DNA of 64,000 nt. Source: Acanthochromis polyacanthus. Lineage: Eukaryota; Chordata; Actinopteri; Pomacentridae. This document shows, piece after piece, positions 1 through 11,940 of the stretch. Below the pieces are notes generated by a model that did not search any database, was not told where the DNA came from, and saw only the letters and a program-made list of their open reading frames with translations. The position numbers and the translations under genes are program-made. The stretch spans positions 28,861,757 to 28,925,756 of the forward strand of contig NC_067132.1 of the NCBI RefSeq assembly GCF_021347895.1, read 5' to 3'. How positions within the stretch are numbered: position 1 is the stretch's first letter; each line of letters starts with the position of its first letter.

Positions 1-2599
1 CATGTGTTTGTGCTGCTGTGTGAGGCTGTGCTCGGTGTGTGCTCTGCTTCTGTTGTTAATTAACACCACTTCTGTCTTTTCTCCTCTCTGCAGGCAGAAA
101 CAGACAAGACAATTGGTGCTTTTCATGCAGATTTGCTTGTTACGCTTATGCCAGACTGTGGTGCTGTGGGACTAAATGTTACAAAAAAACTGTTTCTAAA
201 TGGAGAAGAGATGTAAATAGATAAAGAAATAGTATGTGAAGACTATTAAATTGAATTAGTCAGCTGGAAACACCAAAAGTGCTGCCACAGACAGTCTGAC
301 GAACAGAATCGCCTTAATTAGCTTTATCGGGCAGTCTAGGAGCTAATTGACGTGATGTCAGGCATTTTAAAGTGTTGACAGGAAATTTGAGTGATTAAAA
401 TGAGGAGAATAATCAGAACACAAGTACCAGTTATTCACAATAACTGATTTCTAAAACAAATGTTTTGTTTTGTTGGTCCTTCTGTAGTTTTGATTAATTA
501 AAGAAGGCAAATATTTCAAAGACGTATTCGTATCCAAAATGCAATCAGAAAATCGGAGAAAAAAGTGATTTCAGTGAATTATATGATCAGTAAACAATGC
601 TACAAATCCGATCAGACGCTTGATGTAAATCTTTGGTACTTGACGTCACTGCACCAGTAACTTCAGGGTTTTAGTTTTTAGATGGATTTTTGTACAACTT
701 CAACACTGACACAGAAAGTCGAATACTTCAGATAGAGAATTTCAACATGCTGGGGCCTTTCTAGTGAAAGACAGACTCTTCTTCAGCTCCAGAGGCTGAG
801 CTTTGGCTCACAAAAAGCTCCAGGATAAAGACCTTCTTCTTCACCATTCATCAGTGAATCTTGGAATGTGAAACTCAAAGTGAAGGCGTCGGAACGAGTT
901 CAACTTGGTCCCTATTTTAACTTCAGATCAAAAGCTTTTGTGAAAATTTCGCACGCCGTGAACCTGTGTCTGTCGCTGCTTAAAACCACACAATACACTA
1001 ATCAACCTGAGAACCGTAAAAGCATGAATCTGCGTCGCCGCGAGAAAGGCATCATTTAATGTTAGCAAGTTTATTAAGTTGGACAAACCGTGACTGGAAT
1101 TGCTGTTTTTTGATTTGTTGTTGCTCAAAAAACCTCAAAGAAGACGTGCAAGTCTTCAGAAGCTGCCTCAACATTAGCCGCTAAAGAGCTAAGAGACCGA
1201 TGATTTTGTCAAGAGACGCACCGAGGCACCCGTATAATTCCAAAGCTTGCTTCTGCATCTGATGTTTTTTCCCCCTCTATTCGTCCATGGATATTCAAAC
1301 ATTGAAGCACATCAGTCTATTTTACAGCTTGTTTCTGCCTAAAGACTAGTTGTTGTGCCACTTTTCCGCTGTGTTCTGAAGGTTGATGGAAGAATTTGAG
1401 CTTGTGCCAAGACGTCATCGCGGATTAAGCGTCAGACTTTGCTGCGGTAAAACTAGGCCATCTCAGAAGGGGATATTTGCACCTGCTGCTTCATATAATG
1501 TTAGCACTTCACCGAAGCTGATTGTTTGCGACACTGAATGAACGCTGGATAGTTACAGTGCGTATGAGGGCTAATTTGATGTGTCTCATTGGTAAGAAAA
1601 AGACCCATTGCAGAACTCCATTAACAAATGACGTTCCCATCATTACTCATGTTGTGCCAGGGGAGCAGAGCTATGAAAAGTCAATAAGGGAGCGAGACAA
1701 CTGGCTAATCTTCTCCAAAGTGAGTCCTTTACATAAACATTAGAGATGAGAGGTTGTGCATCATTCAGAAACAAGGTAATTCTCCGTTGTGCATGCATGA
1801 AAGTGCACACACTGACAAAACAAACATCCCCACGCTTCACTCGTATCTAAACTGCAGTCACAAGTCCCCCTCAAAGTCATGGCGATAACGCTCGAGCGTC
1901 GTCGCAAACGGTCGACTGCTTTACAAATGGCTCCCCCTGCACCATATTTAACAAACATCAGAGACAAGAAGCGTCCTGGAGTGGCAAACAAGAGGAACGT
2001 GGCCATTAAAATGGCAAGCAGCTGCTCCGAGGGCCTGCATTGTCTCCCACAGGGCTGGCTTCACCTTGGTGGTGCGAGAATGATGCTGTGTCTGTTTGAC
2101 TCAGATGGAGTGGTAGAAAAAAAAAGTGGCATATGTGAGATATCAGTGGTGTCTGCTAACTGTGCAATTACCAAACTAGGGAGACTTATAGTGACGGCTT
2201 GAGAGCACGGTAAGAATACTGATGAAGAGTGCAGGGTAAGATAGTTTATGGAGTTTGCAGGGCTCCAGACAAACTATTGGTTTCACAGGAAGAGTTTCCT
2301 GAAGACCCTAGTGCTAAGATGGTAAAGGCACTGCTCCCAGCCAAGCTTTGGACACACTTTTTTTTTTTTTCCAATTAATGCATATTGTTGGTTGTTTTAG
2401 CATTTTTATTTGGTTTCCAAAGGTTGATACTTTACTTATGGTGGCCGAGACTGATGTGCATGGAGAGAATTATGCAGTTCAGAGGAATTAAAGTGCAACC
2501 CAGGTTGTTTTCTGAGGCTACAATTTACTGACGTCCCCTCAACGTCGATTCCCTCGATGTCTTCATGCTATTTCTGCCGTGTATTCAATGAACAACAAA
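1..2599. other. Unique-looking intronic sequence, no gene recognised
   Basis: No coding exon, RNA gene or known repeat is recognised. A strong splice-acceptor-like pyrimidine tract ends at position 93 on the plus strand and is followed by 40 open codons to a TAA at 214-216. That peptide is not recognised. Positions 290-430 are dense in homeodomain-like sites and are listed separately. Open frames elsewhere here are short and have no family signature. Confidence 0.5.
290..430. promoter_or_regulatory. Candidate conserved non-coding element
   Basis: This repeat-free patch packs several homeodomain-type cores (CTTAATTAGC, GCTAATTGA, GTGATTAAAA), a Meis-like TGACAGG and a palindromic TGACGTGATGTCA-type motif into about 140 bp. 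Clusters like this are typical of vertebrate intronic enhancers. Conservation cannot be seen from one sequence, so the regulatory role is inference. Confidence 0.25.
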
Positions 2600-2642
2600 G
2601 TAAGGACATGTCTAGGTGACCCTAAACTTTTGAACATTAGTG
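2600..2642 (+). mobile_element. Right-end fragment of the TA-flanked MITE family
   Basis: The segment contains AAGGACATG, then TAGGTGACC, then CTAAACTTTTGAACATTAGTG, followed by TATA. This matches the right tip of the MITE copies at 9858, 30450 and 33825. No core or left tip is attached, so it is a solo tip or a heavily deleted copy. Confidence 0.65.
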
Positions 2643-4411
2643 TATATACGACCAAAGTGATTCCACTCAGGAACCCTGGTTCCTATTAGATATACTGTAG
2701 AATTCAAGGATAATTAAGTCTTACTTTTATAGTTTTGCCCATTGTTTTATTGACCATGAGGGACAACAGCAAGAAGAAGTTCAAAAATCCAACAGATTAG
2801 TCACTTTAAGTTGATTTCTATTATCTTTTAACAAGAACAGGCCATTGTTTACTCCAGACATTTCAGATCATTCTGCTGTCCGCCTTTGTTAATGTAGTGT
2901 TCTGACAAGGAACAGCACCATGGCACACCCACTGAGCTAGCACAGTAGACATGACAACACAGAGAGCTCTAGCAAAACAAAAACAACAAAAGGATTGCCC
3001 AGCAAAAACATAAAAACAACCAAAAAAACCAAACAAACAAACAATGCACCAAACTCAATTTTAACTGAAAGGCCTCATGTGGCAAAGCCCTGCACTAACT
3101 AATCAAAAGCATTCATGGACACTGCAGGCAATCATCTTTGGAGAAACATCCTTTTTACAGTACTTGTTGATTGTTGAACCTTAAAAAAAAGTGACAACAG
3201 TCAAAGTTTCCACAGCAGTTTTACAAACATCTACGCATACACCACAATGCTAGCACCAAAGCACCTCCTTATATCTGTTAATTAAGAGCTGCTAACCTGG
3301 AAGTTTGATTTAAACCTGTCTGATTGTTTAACTGCTTGTGTTTCATTCTCCGTCTGATTTTGGCATTAAAAAAGTTTCCACAAACCCAGATCTCGGCAAT
3401 TAACTTGGCGAGCGCACTGACAGGAGCGATAGATAAGACCCAACTTAAATAAAGCCTCAAAATGATGATCCATTGGCTGCACAAGCTGGGATCACAATCT
3501 CTGCCACCTTAGCGAGAAGCAGATAAGAGCACCTAATGACGCTTAAGTACAGTATATATTTGAGCTAATACTATTGGACAAGACATGAGGAAGCAATTCA
3601 GCCTCATAAAAACAGCCTAATATATGATCATTAAGGATTCTCAAGGTTATATTCAGTCTATCCCAGGGGGAATTGATTGATAGATGGAGACAGCCTGGGA
3701 TAGGGAAAACATAAAACGGAGCTAAATTAGGTTATAAAAAATTCAATGTCGGCTTCCAACCAGTGGAGCCATTATAACAAATCCTAGAGATAGCCCTGAA
3801 AGCACGCGAGCCTGCACTGGGTCGAGTAAAAATGACACACGGACGAAGACAAAATAATCATCTGACAGATCTCTCTTCCTCTTTTCCTCTCTCCTCTCTG
3901 TGAGCTGTATCTAATGATACACTAAAAATACATCGAGATCAAGAACGGTACTGTCAGCGGCACAAAGGCGAGGAGATGAGAGAGCGGATTGCTTTCCAAA
4001 GACAGGTATGGTTTCTCGGTGATTCCTGCTGCATGTATGAATTCTTACAGAGCTCTTTCCTGCTGCTGTAGCTCTCATTTCTTTGCGCTTCATAAATGAA
4101 CCCTGTTTCTTTAATGGAAAACCTGAGATCAAATACATAATAAGGGGACTTGTTTTTCACAGATCATAATGTTGTTACACAATTCAACCTCTCAGTTTCT
4201 GCTGGAAATCCACTTCTAATCACAGCCTTGAACGCTGAAGAACAGATGCTGGCTTCCAGATGTGTGCAGTCCAACCGCAGTTTGAGATCTTTATCAGTCA
4301 AGCGTGACAGATTTGTTTACAACCTCTGGGTCACAGCTAGCAAAGACGACAAATTAGCCACATGAGAGATGTGTCATCCTGAAGCACATATGGGGAACTG
4401 TAGATAAAAAA
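2643..4411. other. Intronic sequence, no gene; possible conserved non-coding stretch near 3275-3800
   Basis: No exon or known repeat is recognised. Around 2980-3050 there is an A-rich stretch with CAAACAAACAAACAA. Positions 3275-3800 are repeat-free and rich in balanced AT motifs (GTTAATTAAG, GGCAATTAACTTGG, GAATTGATTGATAG), as is common in conserved non-coding elements. Short open frames in this interval have no recognisable product. Confidence 0.45.
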
Positions 4412-5283
4412 CGAAAGAAAGAAGAAGAAGAAGAATTAAACCTGCAAGCATCATTGGTCGAGTCTTCGCATCCTGGCTGGTCAGCAAGTCCAAGCATGTC
4501 CACCAGGTGGCAATGCGATTGAGAGGGGAATTTGGCCTCTGGCCTTTTTGATGGCAACCTATCAAAACTGTCCAGCAGGTGGTGCTATCACCATGTATTT
4601 ATGATTACACACATATCACTTGAAAGAGATTGGAGCGTGTACAGGCTAGGTAGCCAGCATTTCGTGTTTCACAGTGACCTATTAACCAGACAGTGTTATT
4701 ACTGTGACTATATTTTGGTCCATAGAATTCATCAGGGCCGGACTCTGATCACACGTGTAAAGTTTCAGGCAGATTGGAGCATGTACAGTGTAGTTTTACA
4801 GCATTTCCTGTTTCATCGCGAAACGTCAAAACTCTGGGGGCCATCAGACTTTTGTGGAACCTTTTGCTAAGTTTTGATCACCCATGCCTGGTTTACAACC
4901 TGGCCAAATTTGAGTCCTGTTGGGGTTACTCTGATTAAGTTTATAGCTTTTGATCCAAAATCGTCTAAAATATGACACATAATTCAAAATGGCTGACTTC
5001 CTGTTGAGTTTTAGGTATGATTGTCATTTACATTTTTGTGCGTCTTGACAAGTTACATATTCTTACCAAATTCCGTAGCTGTAGGCGACATACACTGGCT
5101 GGAGTTTTGACTCGCCACCTATGCAAGAGCCATAAAATCAAAAATTGTGTACGGTCCTGATGTGTGTGCCAATTTTCACGCATTTGAGTATTTTTAGGCC
5201 GCCAAATTTGAGATAATTTTACCGGGCAAAAAAAGAAATAGAAAAGGAAAAAGAAAACCATGTGGTGCTCGGACTCCAATTAA
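4412..5283 (+). repeat. Interspersed repeat B, copy 1 (longest copy)
   Basis: This is the longest member, about 870 bp, of a teleost-type interspersed repeat that occurs four times here. It begins with a (GAA)n tract and ATTAAACCTGCAAGCA. It carries the landmarks CCACCAGGTGGC, CAGCATTTCCTGTTTCA, ATGGCTGACTTCCTGTTG and CCTGATGTGTGTGC. It ends in an A/G-rich tract and GGTGCTCGGACTCCAATT. An internal partial duplication is visible: the block with GATTGGAGCGTGTACAG near 4630 recurs as GATTGGAGCATGTACAG near 4772. There is no coding capacity of its own. The superfamily is not assigned. Confidence 0.75.
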
Positions 5284-5856
5284 GCTTGCCACATGAGATC
5301 CAGAGAAAAAGGCATTTTCCTTTTGCAAGTATAATATGGGTTTTCAGCTTTCTAATTACAGCCAATCACAGAGGAGGACGGCTTTGTAATTTCAAGATAC
5401 CAGCAGAGAGTTAACAGCTGGGTCCTTTTTTAGGGAGCCATCTTAGACGCTGTGATTGGAGGAGACAGCTTCAACTGGGCACGAGCAGAAGACAGAATCC
5501 ACCTCATTAATCCTCCAGCACCGTCAGACGCCTCACATCTCCGCTCTGTGATCGTTCTCTTCAATGCCAACGCCGAGACGTGCCGGGCTGTGTCGTCTCT
5601 CTCTCTCTTTTTTTTTTTACCTTGATGCAAAGTAAAGTGTATAATTTTCTCTCATTGGTTCCCTGCGGTGATGTCGCTGGTTATGCTGTCACTATTTAAA
5701 AAAAACAAGCGTTTGAAATTGGCGGTGATGAATTGTAACAAAGGCGACATCCGCACACTGTCGCTGATCAAAGAAAAATGAGGGTTGTGGTTGCAGGTAA
5801 TTGGGTAGCTATTGAAGCATATGGAATGAATTGTTAGGAGGAATGTCAGACAGCAA

Positions 5857-5858
<2 letters not shown>
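5284..5858. other. Intronic sequence, nothing recognised
   Basis: No exon, RNA gene or repeat is recognised. Short T- and CT-rich runs occur near 5598-5620. The stretch 5340-5420 has a few TAAT and CAAT-type cores but nothing decisive. Confidence 0.45.

Positions 5859-5951
<93 letters not shown>
5859..5951. repeat. (AC)46 microsatellite
   Basis: A pure, uninterrupted AC dinucleotide run of about 93 bp starts after GCAAGG and ends at ATCTGCTC. Long pure runs of this kind are usually length-polymorphic. The long minus-strand open frame across it is simply poly-Cys-Val from the repeat. Confidence 0.98.
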
Positions 5952-5952
<1 letters not shown>

Positions 5953-7004
5953 CTGCTCACACAACAAGCGACACTCATCATCTTAGCAAATCAGACAGTT
6001 TAAACTGTGCTGTGATACATTTATAGTGTTTTTCTGCCGTTTGTTATCAGGACACAAGCAGAAAAATGCCATTAGTCCCATTATTTCTGGTATAATAACT
6101 GAAGCTGTACATCAGTAGCCTTAATGGGTGAAACATTAATACTAATTCGAGTGTACTGAACAGCTTTTGAAGTTAGAAATTGTTAAGCTGAACCTGAAAT
6201 GCACTTCATCATTTATATTTCTTTTTATGCAACCGTCTCTAGAGTTTTTCGAGGTGTTTTGAAACAGAAAGCAGCACTACGGTACTGATAATCGAACAAA
6301 ACAGCCTTTTAAAGGTTTAAACTGAAATTTCTAATTGCACACGCATGTACACTTCAGCAACAAACTAAATATTTGCAAACACACTGTGGACATAAGTGTT
6401 GGTCTATAATGGATTTCTTTTGACAGACTGTACATAACCTGGTCTGATCTGTGCTGACAACCTTCTGCTCTGAATGCAGCAGCTGATGACAATAAACCCT
6501 TTATGTAAGTCCTGTGTGTCAGTTTCAAATATAGAAATGCTGGTACGAGTCTATACTAAAGGAGGAGAGAATTTTAATATAGATGGATTAATATGCATGG
6601 AACAGCCTTTTCAATAATTACATTAATCCTTAGAACCACTAAAACCCCCAAGAGGTTTAAAAGACATGGTTTTGGGTTTTATTTTCTTTTAAATGGCGAA
6701 AATGCACCATTTATCCGAGCCAGAACCTGAAAAAACTGGAAAGAATCTGCAGATTCTCTTGTGGTCCTTGAACTAATTGTGACGTGCAGCTCTGCAGGGA
6801 ACCTTAACTATTATTCAAAATCACTTTATCCTATAAACAATTTTAATATTTTGCCAAAAAATAGTGTGCAGGAAGCACATTATTTAAAACTAAAATCCCT
6901 CGATCCTCGGTGCAACTGTGAAGTTATTGGTTCAGCTGCAACCAAAACTCACACGGCAATAACTCAGAGATTTCTTGGCTGAACTGCAGGATGATAATTA
7001 TCTT
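5952..7004. other. Intronic sequence, nothing recognised
   Basis: No exon, RNA gene or clear repeat boundary is seen. The part from about 6620 to 7004 leads without a gap into repeat B copy 2 and may include more diverged repeat sequence, but this cannot be established by eye. Confidence 0.4.
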
Positions 7005-7605
7005 TTTAATGGTGCCACCAGGTGGCACTGTGAATGTATATTGGCCTAGGTATGTTATCAGGGCCAGACAAATGTGAGGCAGATTGAAGCATGGACAGGC
7101 TAGTTACACAGCATTTCCTGTGTCATGGTGAACTGTCGAAATTCTGCCCGCCACCATGTCCACGTCCTCAGACTTTTGACAACCATTTTGAAGTTTTGAT
7201 CATGCACGCCTGGTGTACATCCTGATCGAATTTGAGCCCTGTTGAGGTTACCTTGTTTGAAGTTATAGCTTTTAAAATGTACAAAAATTGGTTCAAACTC
7301 ATCCAAAATTCATAATGGCCAAATTCCTGTTGCGTTTAAGGTATGGTTATCGATTACGTTTTCATGGATCTTGATGAGTTACTTACGTCTACCAAATTGC
7401 ACAGCTGTAAGTGACACATCCTGGCTCTAGAGCCAGTTTGAAATTTTTCAAGTGGTGATATGGAGCCATTTTGGCTCACAAATATGCAAATTCTATAAAA
7501 TTTCAAATTTTTCGCCGATCCTGATGTGTGTGCAAATTTTCACGTTTTTAAATACTTTCAGGCCTTCAAAACTGCAATTCAAAAAATGGGAGAAAAAACA
7601 AAAAG
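7005..7605 (+). repeat. Interspersed repeat B, copy 2
   Basis: About 600 bp is collinear with copy 1. Shared landmarks in order are GCCACCAGGTGGCACTG, CAGCATTTCCTGTGTCATG, CAGACTTTTGACAACC, ACGCCTGGTGTACATCC, GGCCAAATTCCTGTTG, CTTGATGAGTTACTTACG and CCTGATGTGTGTGCAAATTT. It lacks the left (GAA)n end and the far right tail. It has diverged substantially from copy 1, which suggests an old insertion. Confidence 0.75.
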
Positions 7606-8102
7606 CAGAAACTCATGGGTTTCAAGAGGGTCATAAAAACATAAGTTGTCTAAGCAGGAGATCAGACCACTCAACATCCAGTTACACAACAAAATGAGCT
7701 ATTTCACTGCCTACTTTGCCAACTGCAACGTCTGACTGAAGAAAATAATACTCTGATGTGCGAGGTGACTTTTAAGGTGCATCCAATATTAACAAGTTGC
7801 TCCATTTGCTCCATTTTACAGCTGCAATTAGTCTGGAGTTAATGGAGCTGCACTGTAGTTATTGTTTCAGTTATACAGACTGAGAAGTGTGAAAATATAT
7901 ACACGGTTGAAGATGGATGTAGTTCGACTGAGCACCAACGTGCTGAGGCTGTGCACACTTTAACCCCGTTTTGCTCTTTGAAGTTCAAAGAATGAACAGA
8001 CGGACACTGGCAGTAAATTTAAAATCATTCAATAAACTTTAGGTGGTGTATATAGGTGTATTGCTTCGTCTGTGCGGTCTCATGTTAAAGAGCAACACTT
8101 AC

Positions 8103-8201
8103 TGCTTATCCACTTTGCGTTGGGGTTGTGAACCTTTAAGTCTTTTCGAAACAGGTCTCCAACTGTCACCTTGCCCTTGAGAGCCAGACGGTCGTCTTCA
8201 C
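8103..8201 (-). CDS. dpp6: DPP6-like exon: start of the extracellular region
   Basis: On the minus strand a good acceptor (TTTCCTCTGCAG) is followed by a 99-bp open exon and a strong donor (GTAAGTG). The exon is entered in phase 1. Its first two bases complete a glycine codon with the last G of the exon at 28461-28575. It then encodes 32 residues and leaves one base over. The peptide contains [25 protein letters not shown], which aligns with the KVTVEDLF...AKWIS segment of vertebrate DPP6 just after the membrane span. In the family this segment is extracellular and leads into the beta-propeller of a catalytically inactive dipeptidyl-peptidase homologue that associates with Kv4 channels. Mammals have Ala at the junction codon where this gene has Gly. 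DPP10 resembles the FRKD part, but the KVTV...DLF context and the partner exon favour DPP6. Which teleost paralogue this is cannot be decided. Confidence 0.9.
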
Positions 8202-9057
8202 CTGCAGAGGAAACAACCGCAGTCAATAAAGAAGAATCCACATGCATACTTGAGCTCAGCAATAGAAAAACATACCAAGCATGTAAACACCCAACACTTG
8301 TAGGTATAGCTAGCCTTCCACAAACAACTGAGAAGTGCAAATGAGACTCACTGACTTCACGATAATTCTGTAATTATGTGGGAAGGACGTTCAAGGCAAA
8401 TCCATTTAACAACGGTAATAACTCATGAGTGAATGTCTGAGTCCTCCACTAACATACTCGCTACCTGAGTTCTTCCAAGAGCAAACTGCAAAAATCTCCT
8501 GTCTAATAATTTTAGTCAAAATCACAATAATAAACAAACCAAATCATGCACATGGGGGCATTTTTGTCCAGGTAAAGACATGAAACTTCCTTCCTGCAGC
8601 TGTAACTAACACCGCTGTTGTGTACAGCTCTCATTTCAGCCTGGAGGATTAGTTTCCCAGAGATATGATGGGATGTCTAATCCAGGATGTGTGAGACTGA
8701 TTGCTGTTGTGGTTTTCTTCATTGCTCGCAGCATCTTCGGTTCCACCAGCAGCTGCCTGTAGCAGCGGGACAAATGGTCACAGATCAGTCAGAGATTCAG
8801 CTCAACCAAAAGGCAAACTGTGAGCTTCACTCGTGTTTGCAAACTCCTAAATTAGTCATCTCCCTCCATCCTCGCTGTCTGTTTCCCATGTGGCCTGTAA
8901 AACGTAGTGTCAGTTTGCGTTGGACTCCTGAGATCAGATTTGACACCAGCTGATCTCGCATTAACTTCTGTCACAGACAAGAACACTGTGCCAAATTCAG
9001 TCGTAAAATTACAATAAAATACCAGTTCCTGCTACATACTGTAACAAGAAAAGAACT
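8202..9057. other. Intronic sequence next to the exon, nothing recognised
   Basis: Beyond the polypyrimidine tract and branch region immediately upstream of the 8201 acceptor, no feature is recognised. The 88-codon open frame near 8690-8950 has no family signature and is treated as chance. Confidence 0.45.
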
Positions 9058-9672
9058 CAGAGAGCACAGTACTCTGCCAAGGCTGTCCATTCCCCCACAT
9101 GGCATTGTCAGAGATGTAGCATTTGTTTATTAGTTATTAATGATCAGAAATCACAGAAACATAGAATGTGACCACAAAAACAATGACCTTGCACTGAGCA
9201 AAGGCGTGTGTTACGTATGTATATGTTATGTATGGATACCGAATTGCGTGACCTAAATATGTAGTGCATGGAATGAACTGATGGGATTCTGAAACATCCC
9301 CACAATTTCATCTATTGTTCCTCGTATCATTTCCGATGGATAATTACCGATAAGGCCACAGCAGGGAACCTATAGTAGGATCACAATCATGTGATCGTCA
9401 GCAGGCAGCTGACATAGCGCTCACTTGTTGTCATGGTTACAGTGATGCTGTGTCACCATCTCGCAATTATACAGAAATCTTCAACAAATCCGTGGATCCA
9501 GGCTATAAGCTGCATCAATGCCAAAATCTAATCACTTGGTCTTTGTGTCATTTCTAACCTGAAAATTTCATCCAAATGCCTTCTTCCGTTTTGAAGCGAT
9601 GTTGCGAAGAGTCAAACAGTCAAACGTACACCGATGATTACATAACTCTGCCGTGTCCTTTGGCAGAGTAAA
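9058..9672 (+). repeat. Interspersed repeat C, longer copy
   Basis: A block of about 615 bp has its right 330 bp repeated at 55247-55565. Shared landmarks are GATCGTCAGCAGGCAGCTGA, TATAAGCTGCATCA, GAAAATTTCATCCAAAT and AATGTTGCGAA/GATGTTGCGAA. The ends carry a short inverted motif: CTCTGCCAAGG at 9072 and CCTTTGGCAGAG at 9657. The second copy keeps only the right part. This could reflect 5' truncation of a retroelement or internal loss from a DNA element. Superfamily is not assigned. Confidence 0.6.
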
Positions 9673-9857
9673 TATTAGGAACTTTAACAGCAGCTGACAG
9701 CCATTGGAAACATGCATGTCTTAAAGTTTTTCTTAAAAATGTCAACAGAGGAGGGACATTTGACTGAAAGAGCTGCGACTCTCTAAAGCTAAAGTGCTAA
9801 AGCTTTGTTCCATGTTTGCGGTTCAGGCCTCACTCTGACCCTCAAACATGGAATATA

Positions 9858-10227
9858 CATTACTGTTCAAAAGTTTAGGGTCCTCAGACAATTTCATGCT
9901 TTCTATGAAAACTCACACTTTTATCCATGTGCTAACATAACTGCACAAGGGTTTTCTAATCATCAATGAGCCTTTCAACACCATTAGCTAACACAATGTA
10001 GCATTAGAACACAGGAGTGATGGTTGCTGGAAATGTTCCTCTGTACCCCTATGGAGATATTCCATTAGAAATCAGCCGTTTCCAGCTACAATAGTCATTT
10101 ACCACATTAACAATATCTAGACTGTATTTCTGATTCATTTGACGCTATCTTCATTGGGGAAAAAAAACTGCTTCTCTTTCAAAAATCAGGACATTTCTAA
10201 GTGAGCTCAAACTTTTGATCCACAGTA
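9858..10227 (+). mobile_element. TA-flanked MITE, core-bearing copy 1
   Basis: About 370 bp, flanked by TA on both sides. The left tip reads CATTACTGTTCAAAAGTTTA and the right tip CTAAGTGAGCTCAAACTTTTG. These are diverged versions of the family tip CACTACCGTTCAAAAG. The core GCATTAGAACACAGGAGTG, GATGGTTGCTGGAAATGTTC, TACCCCTATGGAGATATTCC is intact. There is no coding capacity. TA target sites and tip form suggest a non-autonomous Tc1/mariner-type element. Confidence 0.85.
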
Positions 10228-11940
10228 TATGTAATATATAACATACATAAGATATACCAGATACACTGAGATAGATGCAAAGATGTATAAACATTGACAA
10301 TAAAGCAGAGAAAAGTCCAACAGAACAGGCAGGTACAGCAATAACTTCCTCTAAATGAGGCGCTTTCACTTCGGAGAATGACAGCGAATGTGTTCTTCTA
10401 CCATTAGACAGATCAAGTGTGACAACGGGTGACATTTTACGGATTCAAAACAAGCCTTCACATTACCAGACTCAGCCTGTAGAAACTTTACCGAAACAAA
10501 TACGACTACAAAGAAAAGAAATGAAGAAACCGAGGCAGAGACAAGACTGATTTTCTTTGTACTTCTGAACAACAAAAACTGAGAGAATATATAATGCCCT
10601 TCTGACACGTTTTGATCTCAAACGCCTTCCAAACAACTTTTTCCTGCTGGCAAGTGTTCACCTTTCAAAGAATAAAGAGCTTATCGGAGACAGAAAAAAG
10701 ACACGAGGATGATAATAACAAAGCAGCATCATCTTAACTCCCTCTGGCCTTTGATGAACACTGGCTTCTGATCATTGGACCAGATGTGCATATTTACAGC
10801 AGATGCCTCCTGCGATTCATTTCAGCTTAATTTCATCCATCAATGCTCATCATGTCATCTGCAGCTCCATAATATGAATCATTTCACATCCATACGCTGG
10901 GTGGGAGGATCAAAAGAGAGAAAAAAAAGGCAATATACATCGAGCGCCTTTTTCAAGTTAGTGTTCTCAAGCTGAAGTTTCATCAAAAGTGGCTCCAAAA
11001 ATGGCTTCGGTCTCCTGCACAAGGACCCTTGATGGACAGACTGGTTGCCATGGGGATGAAAGATGTGATATTTTGGCTACAGGACTGTCTTTCTAATGTG
11101 TGATGTTTAATCCTGCTGCTGAGCCTGTCTATGTTGGTGATGCGGCTGTCATTTTTGTTAAGAGGTAACATTTTAGTCTGCAAGTATCTTTTCTTAGGTC
11201 ACTGCGCTCTTTCTCAAACCGTATTCTGGACTAAAAGCTGCACAAGAGGCTGTAGGCTGTGATTGCAAAGAGAAACGGGAGAAACCATGACGACAAAAGA
11301 CATTTAACTGTATTTCTAAGGCGCATCTGTTCATAAATAATGGATTTTTATGACAAAGAAATGAGCAGCTGCTTAAGAACAATGAGCATGTGCAGCTATA
11401 ATTGTCTATTAAAACCTGAAATAACACCAAAAAAAGCTTTGAATTGAGTCTGAAGATCCAAATGACGTCCTATTTGATGGTAAACAAACTGAATCTGTTT
11501 CTCTACCTGGCAGTAAAACATAATTCCATCTCCGCTTGGTTCGTACTTCCCCCTTATTTCATGTAAGTACAGCTCTGTATCTCCAATATGTATGTTCAGA
11601 GATGTTACATTCATAATGTCACTGTCTAATGTGTTTGAGAAGCAGTCTGCTTTAACATGATGCATTTAAGTGCTTGCAAACTCTGATATCAGCGATTCAG
11701 GAAGCATTTCCATAAATTACGGCGCTTCTTGCATTAACAGCCAGAGAGGGAGACTTATACTTAAAAACGAACACCCATTGCTTCCAAGACCTGAGCAAAC
11801 GAGTTACCACAAAGCTGATTAAAGCTATCGACAGCAGGGAAATGTCTCCGTAATTGATTGTGGGTTTAAATCTGGTTTCTGGAGCAACTTTTCCTGCACT
11901 TCTAGAGACTTTAGTTTCGAGATGGCACCACCTACCGCTA
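10228..11940. other. Intronic sequence, nothing recognised
   Basis: No exon, RNA gene or repeat family is recognised. Several 60-95 codon open frames on either strand lack any domain signature or sensible splice context. Confidence 0.45.

Larger units (their letters stand above)
1..8102 (-). other. dpp6: dpp6-like intron downstream of the 8103-8201 exon (partial)
   Basis: This is intronic sequence after the donor at 8102/8103, where the minus strand reads GTAAGTG immediately after the exon. The next DPP6 exon would be expected further left on this strand. No segment here gave a recognisable DPP6 peptide flanked by splice sites, so the intron probably continues past position 1. The interval holds two copies of repeat B, an (AC)n microsatellite and a MITE tip. 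The intron call follows from the exon. The absence of another exon is a judgement by eye. Confidence 0.8.

Noticed and set aside
4532..4870. 112-codon plus-strand open frame
   Set aside because: It lies inside interspersed repeat B and is interrupted in the other copies.
5652..5981. 109-codon minus-strand open frame with a long Cys-Val run
   Set aside because: It is the translation of the pure (AC)n microsatellite and has no independent coding evidence.
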